Source of the DNA: Paramacrobiotus metropolitanus | Lineage: Eukaryota; Tardigrada; Eutardigrada; Parachela; Macrobiotidae | DNA: 64,000 bases | NCBI RefSeq assembly: GCF_019649055.1 | Contig: NW_026570242.1 | Span: 868,001-932,000, forward strand | Direction of reading: 5' to 3' | In this document: positions 34,211-44,583 of the stretch, piece by piece | Numbering within the stretch: the first letter of the stretch is position 1 | How the letters are laid out: each line of letters opens with the position of its first letter | Made by a program: the position numbers and the translations under genes | Notes under the pieces: model-generated | Seen by the model: only the letters and a program-made list of their open reading frames with translations | Told to the model about the DNA's origin: nothing | Database searches by the model: none

Positions 34211-35463
34211 CTAAAAATCCTCTGCTAAAATCTTTGTCGTGAGCCTACATGTCAGCATCCTCAAGCATTTTTTGTGCATCCTTGTTGGTGCGGAACAGTT
34301 CTTCCTCCTTCATAGCGCCAATCAGTTCGTCCAGCTCCATGTAAGCGAAACGCACTTGTCCCATTAGTTTGAAGAAGAACTTTTCCCGGTTTGTTCGATC
34401 GTGATTAATCCAACTCAATACCGCCTCGAAAGCCTGGTATTCTGACTAAACAAAAGGTTAGGGTTGGCGATGAACCATTTCATGCAATTCAGTGTAATCT
34501 GCTAGCTGTCTGAAGTCACTAACATACATCTATGTTCAGCTTGTCTGATGCCACCAGCAGCTCTAGCTGACCGGAATCCATTTCAAGAAATTCGGGTCAT
34601 GGTAGATGAATTTGAATCTTTTCAAAATTTTGGTCCATGCCACGTCAAAGTACTTGTGGTCCATGGGGACGTTTCGTAGGATCACGAAAAGATGAAAGTC
34701 CGCAAACACATAATCCAAAAACTCCATGCATTGTTTTTGCAGCTTTCATAAACCCATGTTTTTTGCAGCCATCGCAATGTCCGTAACGTTATCAAGAGTA
34801 AGCTATTACAAATAATAATTGTCAGCTAAAAATCAAATCAGATGCAACAGGAACTGACCTTTGCTGCACCGGTGTAGACAAATCCAATTATCAACTTCAG
34901 TGCCTTAGGCGACACCATCCCCGTTAAATCAATGACCAACTTGCCCGCTTTCCACAGCTTCTCCCAACACGGCACCATAACAACTTTATCATAGAATTCT
35001 GAATGGGCCAAGAACATGTGCAGATGAACTTCTTCGCGGTCTTCACCCGCAATTAAAACCATATCTGTGTGCTGCCGACAATGCCAGAAATGGTATATTT
35101 TCTGCAGCAAACTAAATATGCGTTAATTAAACAGTATCTGACTCGGACTGCAAAACAGATTTTTGCATACATTTTGGCGTGTAGTGCACTGGCTTTATCC
35201 ACCCGCATACCGAGACGTACGGCCAATTCCTCGGCATCAAAATTATACGTGCAGATGTCCATCTCCCCGCCCATCTGACTGATCCAGCTTTCCCATCCCT
35301 TGTTGAACTTCTCCTCCAGCTCGATCATTCGTTCTCGATCGCCTTTCTCGCATTCTGTTAAGCTGCTTGTATCGGCCTCGCCACAGGAATCGGATACGCT
35401 GGACAAATCTTGTCTTCTCGTTTTCACCGATATGTTGTCACCCTTTGGTTTGTACGAACACAT
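34211..35463 (-). pseudogene. BTB-BACK gene, right copy, with nonsense and frameshift mutations
   Basis: Reverse-complement of the gene at 25.7-26.95 kb. Three disabling differences are visible. Leu-Arg codons TTG CGA have become TTA TGA (stop at 34,746-34,748) at the start of the BACK region. One C is missing near 34,583, shifting frame before LEMDSGQLEL. An A-run is six instead of five bases (complement of 34,268-34,273), shifting frame near the C-terminus. The BTB exon is unaltered, so a short BTB-only product is conceivable, but the gene is best read as a pseudogene. Confidence 0.85.
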
Positions 35464-35835
35464 TTCGCCGGCTTTACAGTTGCGTAAAGTATAAAATAAC
35501 CTAAGAGTAAAAGAATAAAAATTTAGAGGTTGCAATAATACCAAAAACTTAGGTCATCTATCATTTACTTCATACAATGAGGTATTTCAAATACAGCAAA
35601 ACCATTTGAGTTTTTGGGGTCAAATTAGGAGATGCACTGTTGCTACGAGTAATATATCGGCCGAAAATTACGGCAGCAGGGGCCGGGTGTCGATAAACAC
35701 CCATCTGTACAGTACAACGTTAAATATCAAACAATAGGTGGCAGCGCGAATGGTGCCGAAAAGCGTTTTAAGTTGTCTTGATCAGGCTTTAAGCAGGCAC
35801 TGTTGCGTTAAGTAAGTGCTTCTATGGGATTTTAG

Positions 35836-36734
35836 ATGACGGAAATATTTACCGCGGATGACGATTTAGGTCCCCTTGGAGGTGCGCTAAAGTCTTTGAT
35901 ATTAATAGGGACCACTGTTGCGTTAGCCACATACTCCGTCAACCATGCTTGGATTAAGTTATTCACTAATTTGCTCAATAATGTGTGGGCAAAATCTCCT
36001 ACGGCCATTGTCGTCACATTCATCATTGTCGCAGTATGTGTGATAGAAGACGCTGCTTGGTCGATTTTCACGTTTCCAAAAGATAACATGTACCGATGGC
36101 TGCTCCTTGGTGTGCTCGCGCTATTGTAAGATTATCTTCTGATTTTCTTGACTATCGCAACTGAGACGTATGCGTGCAATGATAATTAGAGTTTAATGAC
36201 CTTTAAGGAAGGCTGCGAGCTTCCTGGCAAAAACCGGCATTCTTCCTCGGCTGGTGCAACCACGCAATTATCTGCACAATGTCGTGAAAAACGGAAAGAT
36301 TACTTTGAATCAGATCCAGTTTTGGGCGGGAGTGTGTGAAGCAGTGATTATCTTAGGAAGTATGCTCAATCATCGGCACGACGGGAAAGCACCCAATGCC
36401 GGAGAGGTTTTCTTTGCACTGGTGGTCGCGCTCGCTGTTCTGAGCAGGATGTTTATTCCTGGACCTAGCACCCCACAGAAGACGCCAGAGACGTTCAAAT
36501 CACTGCAATCGCTTCGAAAACGTAAGGTGGCGTAATATGGCCGCGATTGTTTGACGCTTTGGCTAACGTATAATGGTTTTGTTTTCGGTAGGGTACGCTT
36601 CGGTTGGACCAAGAAAATGTTGTATTCTATGTGGCCACTGCAAAGTCGCACTTCCCGAAAATTACGATTTTAACGATGTGGATCCTTTTGAAGAAATTGC
36701 AAAAGCTTATTACAGTGACGCAAAAGATGACTAG
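35836..36734 (+). CDS. Hypothetical multi-pass membrane protein with cysteine-rich C-terminus
   Basis: Exons 35836-36125, 36208-36521 and 36592-36734 are in phase (248 residues). At least four hydrophobic segments are seen: LKSLILIGTTVALATY, AIVVTFIIVAVCV, WLLLGVLALL and EVFFALVVALAVLSRMFIPG, with a further one around FWAGVCEAVIILGSM. The third exon supplies a hydrophilic tail with CCILCGHC, a possible metal-binding knuckle, then NYDFNDVDPFEEIAKAYYSD. The first exon-2 donor (AAAC/GTAAGG) gives this tail; reading through it would end the protein at RKRKVA. Location in an internal membrane is likely. I do not recognise the family. It starts about 350 bases from the edge of the duplication. Confidence 0.65.
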
Positions 36735-36766
36735 GATTTAGGAGCAACCAAGTACTTATCAGTTGC

Positions 36767-37259
36767 ATGAGTGAGTCATGCTTTGTGCTGTTCCTCCTCT
36801 GGACCGCTTTATCGTGCGGACCATTGGCTAAACATGGACCAAATACTTAAGAATTTTTATAATTTCGGTCACGCACTTGCTCGTCATTGTGTCATCGAAT
36901 TAGTGACCGTGGAGATTATGACGACGATGGATCAACAGCGATACTGCTATCACATTCACAGTCGAGTAAGTTGGAGTTGTTTTGCTGTAAGCACGTGTAG
37001 AAGTACTGTAGTTCATCTCCATTATATGCACATCCCCAGCAGGACGGTAAACGTGTGGATGGTCAAAGAAGCCGCATTATTCTTTTTACCGGATTCCCGG
37101 AGAAAGTTTGATGCGTCTTTAATGATCAACCATCAACACCTTCACCTTCCTCCCATGCCGTGTATGTTGCACTCATCGTCGGTATCCCCTTGTACAGATT
37201 GCAGCTTAGCAACAAGTCAACAAACAACCAGATTTACTACTGGTAGGTTGTGGAAATAA
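36767..37259 (+). CDS. Possible small secreted protein (118 residues), speculative
   Basis: ATG at 36767 opens a signal-peptide-like start (MSESCFVLFLLWTALS). Exons 36767-36813, 36904-36965 and 37012-37259 can be joined in phase through GT-AG sites; the middle exon gives DRGDYDDDGSTAILLSHSQS. The third exon is histidine-, serine- and cysteine-containing. The last intron would be only 46 bases. No family resemblance. The consistent phases and the hydrophobic start are the only support; a non-coding interpretation is equally possible. Confidence 0.25.
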
Positions 37260-37603
37260 CTCACCTTAGTTAATTGCTACCGTAGATTTTAAGGTTAAGC
37301 ACGTAACCGACAAAATATATTGATACATTTGCTTGCCATTAGAAATATGACGTCATAATTGGCCTCCTGCACAGTATAAAGGTGAACCTCTACTTTACTT
37401 GGTTATGTGTTTGAAGTGGCCGGGTTACCAGTGTGGACTATAGCTTCACGTGGAATTTGCAGTTTGTTGTAAGGTAGATTGGATCGCTCAGTCGGCAAGT
37501 CAAATAATTATTATATAATATTTTTTTCCATTTCATAATCTTGTTCTTAAAATCGTAGTTCTGTTACTTTTACCATCTCATTCGACAGACTGCCTTGATC
37601 AAT

Positions 37604-38377
37604 ATGAGTAGTTCTGGCATGTTCAACCTACACAACTTCGAAATGAACACCGTGTGGGATCCGACATCGACCAGCGTCTTGTTCCCTCTTATATATTACA
37701 AACTACATGCCTGCAGCAAAGCAGCCTGGAGAGCGGCAAAATCCACCTGGGTCGAGGAGCAAATGCGCCAGTACGTGTCTCCTCTGCCGCTGATACGCCG
37801 AGCGGGGCTGGGGATCCTTGCTGGATCCTTCATAACGTTCCTCTCATACAAATTTTATCGCAGTTGGAGAAAGAACAAAGATCTTATAACTGCAGAGCGA
37901 AATGTTCGGGTCTTCGCTGACGACGAACTACTGAGACAGTGGAGTTTGCCCCTCCCGGAAAATCTAGACGAGGACTGGTTCCTGGCCAAACAAGATGAGG
38001 AATACTATGCGCGGCAAGGAATACCCAGCAGAATCTACTCAGATTTTGAAATGCCCATGGATTTGTATCTGCAGTCCGGAATATCTACGAGTCGTTGGTT
38101 CTGTGATCTACTAGAACGGCAGTTTGTCATCAACGTCAGAGTGATCGAAGAGCCGAAAAGGGTAACCTTTTTCTTTGAAGGCCCACCGCGTAATATAAGC
38201 AGGGCTAGGGAATACTTGAGGAGGATAACGTCAAGTCTGTTTGAGCATTCTGCGATTCCTATTATTGAATACCCGTCTACCCCGGCTTCCAGTCGGCCAC
38301 CAAGTGCGGTATCTACGGGAATGTCGCTGAAATCTGACACAGTCGATCACCATGAAGGTGACGTAAGCAGGCATTAA
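37604..38377 (+). CDS. Membrane-anchored protein with a KH-like segment, single exon
   Basis: Intronless 257-residue frame starting at ATG 37604 (MSSSGMFNLHNF); a TTG three codons upstream is open but not a likely start. A hydrophobic stretch (RAGLGILAGSFITFLSYKFY, about residues 65-84) followed by basic residues looks like a membrane anchor. The later segment FVINVRVIEEPKRVTFFFEG followed by PPRNISRAREYLRRI resembles a KH-type RNA-binding fold (strand, strand, G-x-x-x-x-I-x-x-A helix), though the GxxG loop is not obvious. An S/T/P-rich tail follows. A membrane anchor plus KH domain recalls mitochondrial-surface proteins such as TDRKH, but no Tudor domain is visible and the match is tentative. 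Lack of introns is unusual for this window and could reflect retrocopying. Confidence 0.6.
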   Translation: MSSSGMFNLHNFEMNTVWDPTSTSVLFPLIYYKLHACSKAAWRAAKSTWVEEQMRQYVSPLPLIRRAGLGILAGSFITFLSYKFYRSWRKNKDLITAERNVRVFADDELLRQWSLPLPENLDEDWFLAKQDEEYYARQGIPSRIYSDFEMPMDLYLQSGISTSRWFCDLLERQFVINVRVIEEPKRVTFFFEGPPRNISRAREYLRRITSSLFEHSAIPIIEYPSTPASSRPPSAVSTGMSLKSDTVDHHEGDVSRH

Positions 38378-38955
38378 CTGAATGAATTTTTCGTACGATA
38401 TGCATTCGTGTTTTTTGCATGCTTTATATCTGATAGTAAATTGTATGTTCCAGGTCTAAAAGTATACTTATACTGATATGAGGAACATTAATACAAGCCT
38501 GTTCTGATTGCTAAAAAAGCACAAAAAAATAATGAAGTTCAAAATTTTTAATTTAGTAATAAAGTTTTGCTAGTGAGCCACGTTTATTCGCAGAGATGCC
38601 GGAAAACAAACAACCAATCTCGTCCGAAATTGATGAAAACAGTTAATAGACAAGAACAAAAGAGCGCAGTCAAAGTATATTTTTCTGACAATTTCACAAA
38701 AGAAAACCAAAATCTTATGCGAACTAGAGAAACGCTCAAATGCGTTATAATAATAATTACGTACAAAACAGAAAACAAGAAAAGATAACGCTAACATTGA
38801 ACGAAGCATCCAACGAACACAGATGATAGTGAATAATTAGGAACTGATAATTTCAAGAACAGAAAAAGATTATTTGTACGGGCAGTGAAGCTTGCTGTAT
38901 GATTAAACAGATTAAACATTTAAACCTAAAGCACCGCGGATCATCCCTAAGAACA
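38378..38955. other. Convergent intergenic region with no supported gene
   Basis: AT-rich 3' flank between the KH-like gene (plus) and the type I membrane protein gene (minus). AATAAAG occurs near 38,560. ORFs here are low-complexity and lack support. Confidence 0.4.
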
Positions 38956-41336
38956 TTACTTAATCCGGCAACGTGGAACATGCCGACACTGAACATTTCT
39001 CATCCCACATAAATCTGTGGCTCCAAAGTGGATGTCTGGAACATCGCGGCTCCGTTCTGCAGATGCTTTGCGAACTGGCGGCTCCATTTCTGGAGCGCTT
39101 CGGGTAGCAGTGACATAGGTAGCTTTCTTGCCCAGCATTTCTTTGCCTAGTGTGTCTACAAAACCGAACAACGGTTCTGGTCAATCATTCCAGTAAAATA
39201 GGATAAATCAGCATTATCCTTTGCGAATGACTTAATAGTTTAAATAATACAGTACGGGCATTTCAAAACGTTCCTGATTATTGTGCAGTTTTACTGTACC
39301 TGGCAAAACATCGCCTGCGTCACTTCTGATATTGGCTTGTGTTGGTTCTAAAATGTACGTACCCGATGTAATTAAAACTGTTATAGTGTATGTATAGTAA
39401 AAGCGTTTCCTTCGTACCCATATCACATCCTTTCCTGGCTTCTACTGCATAATCTGGAATTATGGTACACTGGTCGGTATCGTCTGAAGAGTCCTCACCG
39501 ACAACTCCGTCGAAATAATCACCACAGCGTTGATCAGTTTCTTCTGCATCCGATAACCCGGCATCCTCTGCGCATGGGTACTGGTTTGTTGTAGCTGGTT
39601 CCGGCTGCGTATCAAGTACCACTACGAAGCACATCAACGAAAATGTACACTGAAAAATTTACATCTAGACAAAAAATTAAAATCGAGTTCTATATTAAAA
39701 TCGGCCGCTTCACTTACAAGAACAAGAGTTGTTTCGGTAGTGACACAAATAAGCATGGATAGTGCGAATCCATTTGATAATTGCGATGCGATCACTTTGA
39801 CTTGTGGTCAACAGGTGTACTAAATGTGATTCTTGGCGTAAGAGTTTTTCCAAGAGTAAATTTGCGCCTTCCGTAATTATGGTCAGCTCATCTGCTGGAA
39901 TGTCACCAAGCGATCCAACCTTGTTGATACGCTCGGGAGCACGGGTAGCCTCTGACTTACTGGAGTCGCATTTACTACTGGACTGCGTCTTAACATTTGT
40001 AGCAGCGGAAACTGAAGATTTTGGGGCGGTTGTATCAGCTTCCGAACGTTGCACTTCGCTGTTCGGAATGATGGTTATTAGTTCGCGCTTATATCTATTT
40101 CCCTTCCTGATGCATCTCGTCGTTTGGTGTACAAAAATCGCCAAGAGGAAAAGGCAGCTGCCCAGTACAGTCCACCAAAAAATATGATGCGTAGCATTAA
40201 AATCTGCAAACAAAATTTTTATGGCTTATTTAACCCCTCTTATTATGTCAGTCAACAACGAAAAGACAACCATCAGTGACCTGCTTACCAAATATCGACT
40301 TGACGGCTGTTGTTGTTGTATCCTGGTCCTCTATGTCGACCTTAGCTTCTACTCCCTTATTCTCGTTAACTGCCAACGACTGGGGCATTTCATTTGCAGT
40401 CGGTTTTGGCTTATTCTGCCTGGATGTAAGCCAACGGTAAAAGTTATTCGATGTTGATCTGTCCGGACGTTTTTGCTTTAGTTCCGTCTCGTGGTCCAGA
40501 TGTGTACAGTCGCTATCCTGCAACATTTTCGCCGAATAAATCACAGTGCCACACGCAAATAGTATAGCTAAAAAATTTCATGGTAAAAGTTTTGCGAAAT
40601 CCATATACAGTATGTACAGAAAATTGCAGACCAATAACGATTCCGATTAGCAAAGTTTGAAATCTTGTGATCTAAAACGCTATAATATGTTTGTTTAAGT
40701 TCACAAATATACAGTACGCAAATTTACGTACCGTATAGTTGTGACCTTTAAACATATAGCGCATTAAGAATTTGTTTTCTTTAAGGAGAACAAATTCTTA
40801 ACGCGCTTTATTGACAATGACCAACAGTCAGTTTAACTTGAGATTGCATCAATTGCTAATTATTTAAATTAATCTTGTAAATTACTGTTTGAATTTACCT
40901 CTTCCGTGCAGGTGGGTTCATCAGCAAAGGAATTTGTATTCTGCGCAAGAGTGCTTTCTCTCCAGTTTTCTTCAAGTGTTGCAGTATGAACAGGATAATG
41001 CACGTCTCGGTTATTTTTCTCGCTAATGAACATGCCAGCGTCAGCATGATGCCCAGAAGGTCGCTGTTCAAATTCATCATGGGTATTCCAAAGATCGAAA
41101 TCGCCAACCTCCTTGCCATTTAATAGGTTGAGCCTATTATCATTCCAGCTGTTGTAGTTCGAAGTAGGTCGCTGATAAAACGATCTGTGATATGCTGGGA
41201 TTCCATCTCGCGCTCTTCGGAATTGTGGTAGCTGGTGCTGCGCATACGGAATGGAGTTTCTAGAAAAAGAGTGGAACGAGAAAACCTTCTGGCATAATGT
41301 CAGAACTAGAAACCCATCAATAACTAAGACTTGCAT
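38956..41336 (-). CDS. Hypothetical single-pass type I membrane protein, five exons
   Basis: Exons 41336-40899, 40517-40289, 40203-39718, 39621-39418 and 39155-38956 join in phase to give 518 residues. The start (MQVLVIDGFLVLTLC) is signal-peptide-like. About 210 hydrophilic residues follow with few cysteines. A transmembrane helix (IFWWTVLGSCLFLLAIFV, around residue 230) comes next, with a basic stop-transfer (RCIRKGNRYKR). The cytoplasmic part is rich in S, T, D and E (DYFDGVVGEDSSDDTDQC) and ends CRHVPRCRIK. The upstream in-frame TTG is not used as a start because the ATG gives a proper signal sequence. No domain is recognised. Receptor or adhesion roles are possible but unsupported. Confidence 0.6.
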
Positions 41337-42859
41337 TTCCAACTGGAGCAAGTCACAAAATCACCGTGGGTATTACTCCCTGTTATGAAAAGAATATTAG
41401 GCAGTTATGCTTCGTTCCTGGCGTGCTGCAAGCCTCGTTCGAGATATCAGTTATTAATAATGTACGGACACTTCTGTTTCCCTAATAAATCAGTAAGTAT
41501 TGCGTTGACTTTTCAGGAAGTACCCGTATTGTTGTTGTTCGTAACTGTTGTCGGCGAACCTTATTTCCTTGACAACAACACCATCCGTCCCATGGTGTGC
41601 CTACAATAACATTAACTTGGTCCGCCTAGACGCCGGCAACTGCTATTTGTATGAGCAGTGCTGCCGCCGCAGCTTGCCAGAATGCTTAATATGTACAGTA
41701 CATCAAATTTTATAGTAGTACATTTACAGTACATTAGTACATAGTACATTTGCTTACATTTACAGTAGCACTTACAGTGCCATGAAACCGAAGAATATGC
41801 ATGTATCTCGCATCAGCATGTGATCTTATGAACCAGCCAACTTATCAAAATTAATAATGTGTGTCATGGACTGTTAGAGAGTCCTGAACTTATGCGTAGG
41901 TAAGTTCACACTGCCTGTACGGTAATAAGTTTATTGCAACAAAGAGAACTAGCGGAGCTAACTCCAATTAAGACAACAGGGGAGAAATAGGCGGTATGGC
42001 GTGTCCAGTTGTACAGTGGGTCAGCAGGAACGGTTTCTGTCACCGTCGTTTTCTATCGCGGCACGTATACTTTATACATGTGGAATGTAGACTGACTTGT
42101 TCGTTTAGATTCTCCCGGCATTTGTATTTCTGCATCTTTCTTGACTATGCTGTCAAAATTAATCGCATCTCCCACCAGCTAACAACCTTTTGTGGTATGG
42201 AGGATGGTCGATGTAAAAAGGGCTCATGCGTTCCACAGCACCAGTCACTTACGCCTGAGCTTCGCGCATTACCAAAAAACTTAAGTACTTCCGGTCCATG
42301 CCCGGAGCTGTCTTAACTGGGGATTCTGTTTGCCGTGCAGCATTCAACAATTTTAATAAGTGCTTTAGTCATTCACTCTTGTTGTTAGTGTTAGAAGAGA
42401 GCGCATAAACGCGTCAAGGTAGCTCCGGGCATGGATCATCGGAACACTCATCGAGAGATGCTGTCGCATGAGTTACGATGAAAACATACTGTTCGGATCG
42501 GCTTTCAATCAGTTTTGCTGCTTAGCGTAATCCCGTAGCCGTGTTAGTTGTCGCAGCCTAACAGCTGCTGCGATGCCGATGACAGCTTGGCACTGCTTAA
42601 AGCACCGCAATTCAGGTGTTACCTATTTCCCGAATTTTCCTTTTCGGAAAAGACGCGAGGGAGATTTTTTTATTACATGTTATAAGGGAAAGAAGCGTGC
42701 AGTTTTAAATGCAAAACGTCAGACATACGTAAGCAATGTTACAGATAAAACAAGATAAAATACTGCCTCAAAACAACCATGACGTTCGCCCTTATAGCCG
42801 GCTTATCAACAAAATGATTAAAGTGGCCGACACATGTGCGAATGTTGACCGGTACTGCA
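41337..42859. other. Intergenic region with no supported gene
   Basis: 1.5 kb upstream of the type I membrane protein gene and downstream of the lipocalin-like gene. Plus-strand ORFs at 41331-41609 and 41996-42316 have neither motifs nor splice support. Contains the TACATT-rich repeat described separately. Confidence 0.35.
41690..41782. repeat. ACAGTACATT / TTTACAGTA short repeat cluster
   Basis: GTACAGTACATC, TTTACAGTACATTAG, AGTACATAGTACATT, TTTACAGTAGCAC and TTACAGTGCC follow each other within about 90 bases. GTAC-centred palindromes make local foldback possible. It is intergenic and looks like slippage-derived simple sequence. Confidence 0.6.
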
Positions 42860-43908
42860 CTAAACCAGATGAAGGAGTCGTTGCTGCTGTCTGTGCATCC
42901 TTTTGATGGCGCTCCAAACATCAAAAGAGGATTTCTGTCGAGTTTTCTCAATCAGATTCTGGCAGTCGGTGTAGTTAGCATCCCATTGTGGCAGGCAGGG
43001 CGGGATATTAGAGGTCCAATCGGTCAGCGTAAAATTACTGCTCGAAAAACAATATGGCGCGAGAACATTGTCAGTGGTTTTATTTATATAAGTCGCCAAA
43101 TGCGGCATGGCTTCGGTAGGCTTTGAACGAATATTCACAAAGAAAAACGGCTGACTACAAGAATCCCCGCTAGCATTGTTGCACCTGTAGACTATCTGCA
43201 TGAACGGGTCCATGTACAGAACGAAGTACCGCACGTTTGCTGCAAGAAGCAACAAAATTATGACGCCAAAATAAGGTGAATTATTCTGTGTGTAAAATCA
43301 TATTCACTACGTACGCTGGTTTATTTAATACTTCACATACAGGTCGCACATCAGTTCAAGAGGTGTCTACAGCTTGTAAGCAACTACTACGACTCATATA
43401 GAGTACCTAACGATGGAGCTTTTCCTGGCCCGGAACCGGTGAGAAAAGCACCAAAATCCGGAAACCACGTGGCTGATGCTCGTACTCCGTCTCCAGTTAT
43501 GTTAGAAACGGAGCAGATACCAATACATTCTGGATCTTTGTTTGGTACTTTCATGCGGAACGATATGGTCCAGTTATAGGGCACACCGTTCTCGATTCCG
43601 GCGCCAAGTGGAATAAAGATGTTGGTACATTGATAATCAATGATACCTGGTGTATACGCCGAATACTCGTACCATACCCCTGCATGCTGTTAACATTGTA
43701 ACTATTAAACAAAGTACAGGAAGCAAATACGGCGGAAGGCGTACATTTTGGAATTTCTGTACATTTAAGTAATACGAACTTCAATGGGATCGTGAAAAAT
43801 TATTGGAGGCACCGTTGGAACTTTGCACGTCGTCGGATTTTGGCACAGATGGTAGGGAATACTGCAGAACACCAGTAGGAATGTGGTGCGGGAAAATAAA
43901 TCAAGCAT
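42860..43908 (-). CDS. Secreted lipocalin-like glycoprotein
   Basis: The start ATG at 43908 gives a signal peptide (MLDLFSRTTFLLVFCSIPYH) followed by CQNPTTCKVPTVPP. Exon 1 ends at 43776, a second exon begins at 43756 (QIPKCTPSAVFASCTLF), a third ends at 43437 and the fourth runs 43239-42860. The third contains VWYEYSAYTPGIIDYQC, matching the lipocalin first-strand GxW(Y/F)E block, and the fourth starts NVRYFVLYMDPFMQIVYRC, matching the later strand block ending Y-x-x-R-C. Six N-glycosylation sequons (NWT, NIT, NAS, NKT, NFT, NYT) and many cysteines fit a secreted product. The join between exons 2 and 3, near 43,690-43,720, is unresolved: two candidate acceptors differ in phase. Ligand unknown. 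Lipocalin assignment is by motif only. Confidence 0.5.
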
Positions 43909-44583
43909 GGTAAAATCTGGTTTCCTCAAGTTTTTCGCGATAAGGCTTTCTTTCTCTTAGAATTGCGCCGTAGATGAGGTACCGCTTGAACAGTCGAGAG
44001 CGTTAATACGCGTTGCGTGATTAGTAGGACATCTCGTTGGAAATACCACAGAAAATTCGTTAAGTACGTTACATCTCCGCTGTCACTGGACATTTGACGC
44101 TCTTTGTATGCATGGCCTCAGGATGACATGCAGTGACCCTGCACTACATTACTGTACATTTATAGCATGCGTACATTTGCACACTTCACGTATCGTGGCA
44201 AGTCGCTAGGAGAGCGTACGCACGGTTACAAACGCGAAGGAAAGTTAAGTACTTGGTAAGTTTCGAAGGTCATCCTTGGTATTTAAAAATCATCATAATT
44301 ACGAGCACAACCGTATACAATTATCCTGGACATTTAAAGTCCAGACTGTGCAAAATTCTACATTGTGGTCGTTTCGTCTTTTGTGTTTTTCAACGCATAA
44401 AGTTTCTTTAAATGCAGGCTGTAAAAGTTGGACTGTGACCTTTATTGGTTTCCCAAAACGTTCTTTGGTCCACAATAGATTATAGTCATTGTACTGTGTT
44501 ATCTCTCAGGGTCACAGGTTTAGTAAAGAGATATACGTCGAGCTCGAAACAGATGTCAATGAAATTAAGTGACGAATGCGTAG
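43909..44583. promoter_or_regulatory. Divergent intergenic region (lipocalin-like / BCH protein)
   Basis: 0.7 kb separating two genes that start at 43908 (minus) and 44584 (plus); both promoters are expected here. No core motif was identified, and ORFs in this stretch have no support. Confidence 0.4.

Larger units (their letters stand above)
33244..35480 (-). repeat. Segment B' (copy of B)
   Basis: Reverse-complement of about 25,685-27,920, joined on its left to A' and on its right to single-copy sequence (GTTGCGTAAAGTATAAAATAACC) at about 35,481. It contains a decayed BTB-BACK copy and an open cysteine-containing ORF. Confidence 0.95.

Noticed and set aside
20683..35480. The duplicated block as a transposon or virus-derived element
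   Set aside because: No transposase, integrase, polymerase or terminal repeats; all content is host-type genes with introns.
20683..35480. The duplicated block as a purely artefactual join of two haplotypes
   Set aside because: Not excluded, but less likely: copies are inverted, in A-B-A'-B' order, with a chimeric coding junction and several real-looking lesions rather than simple allelic differences.
41996..42316. 106-codon plus-strand frame
   Set aside because: No motif, no splice support, composition like its non-coding surroundings.
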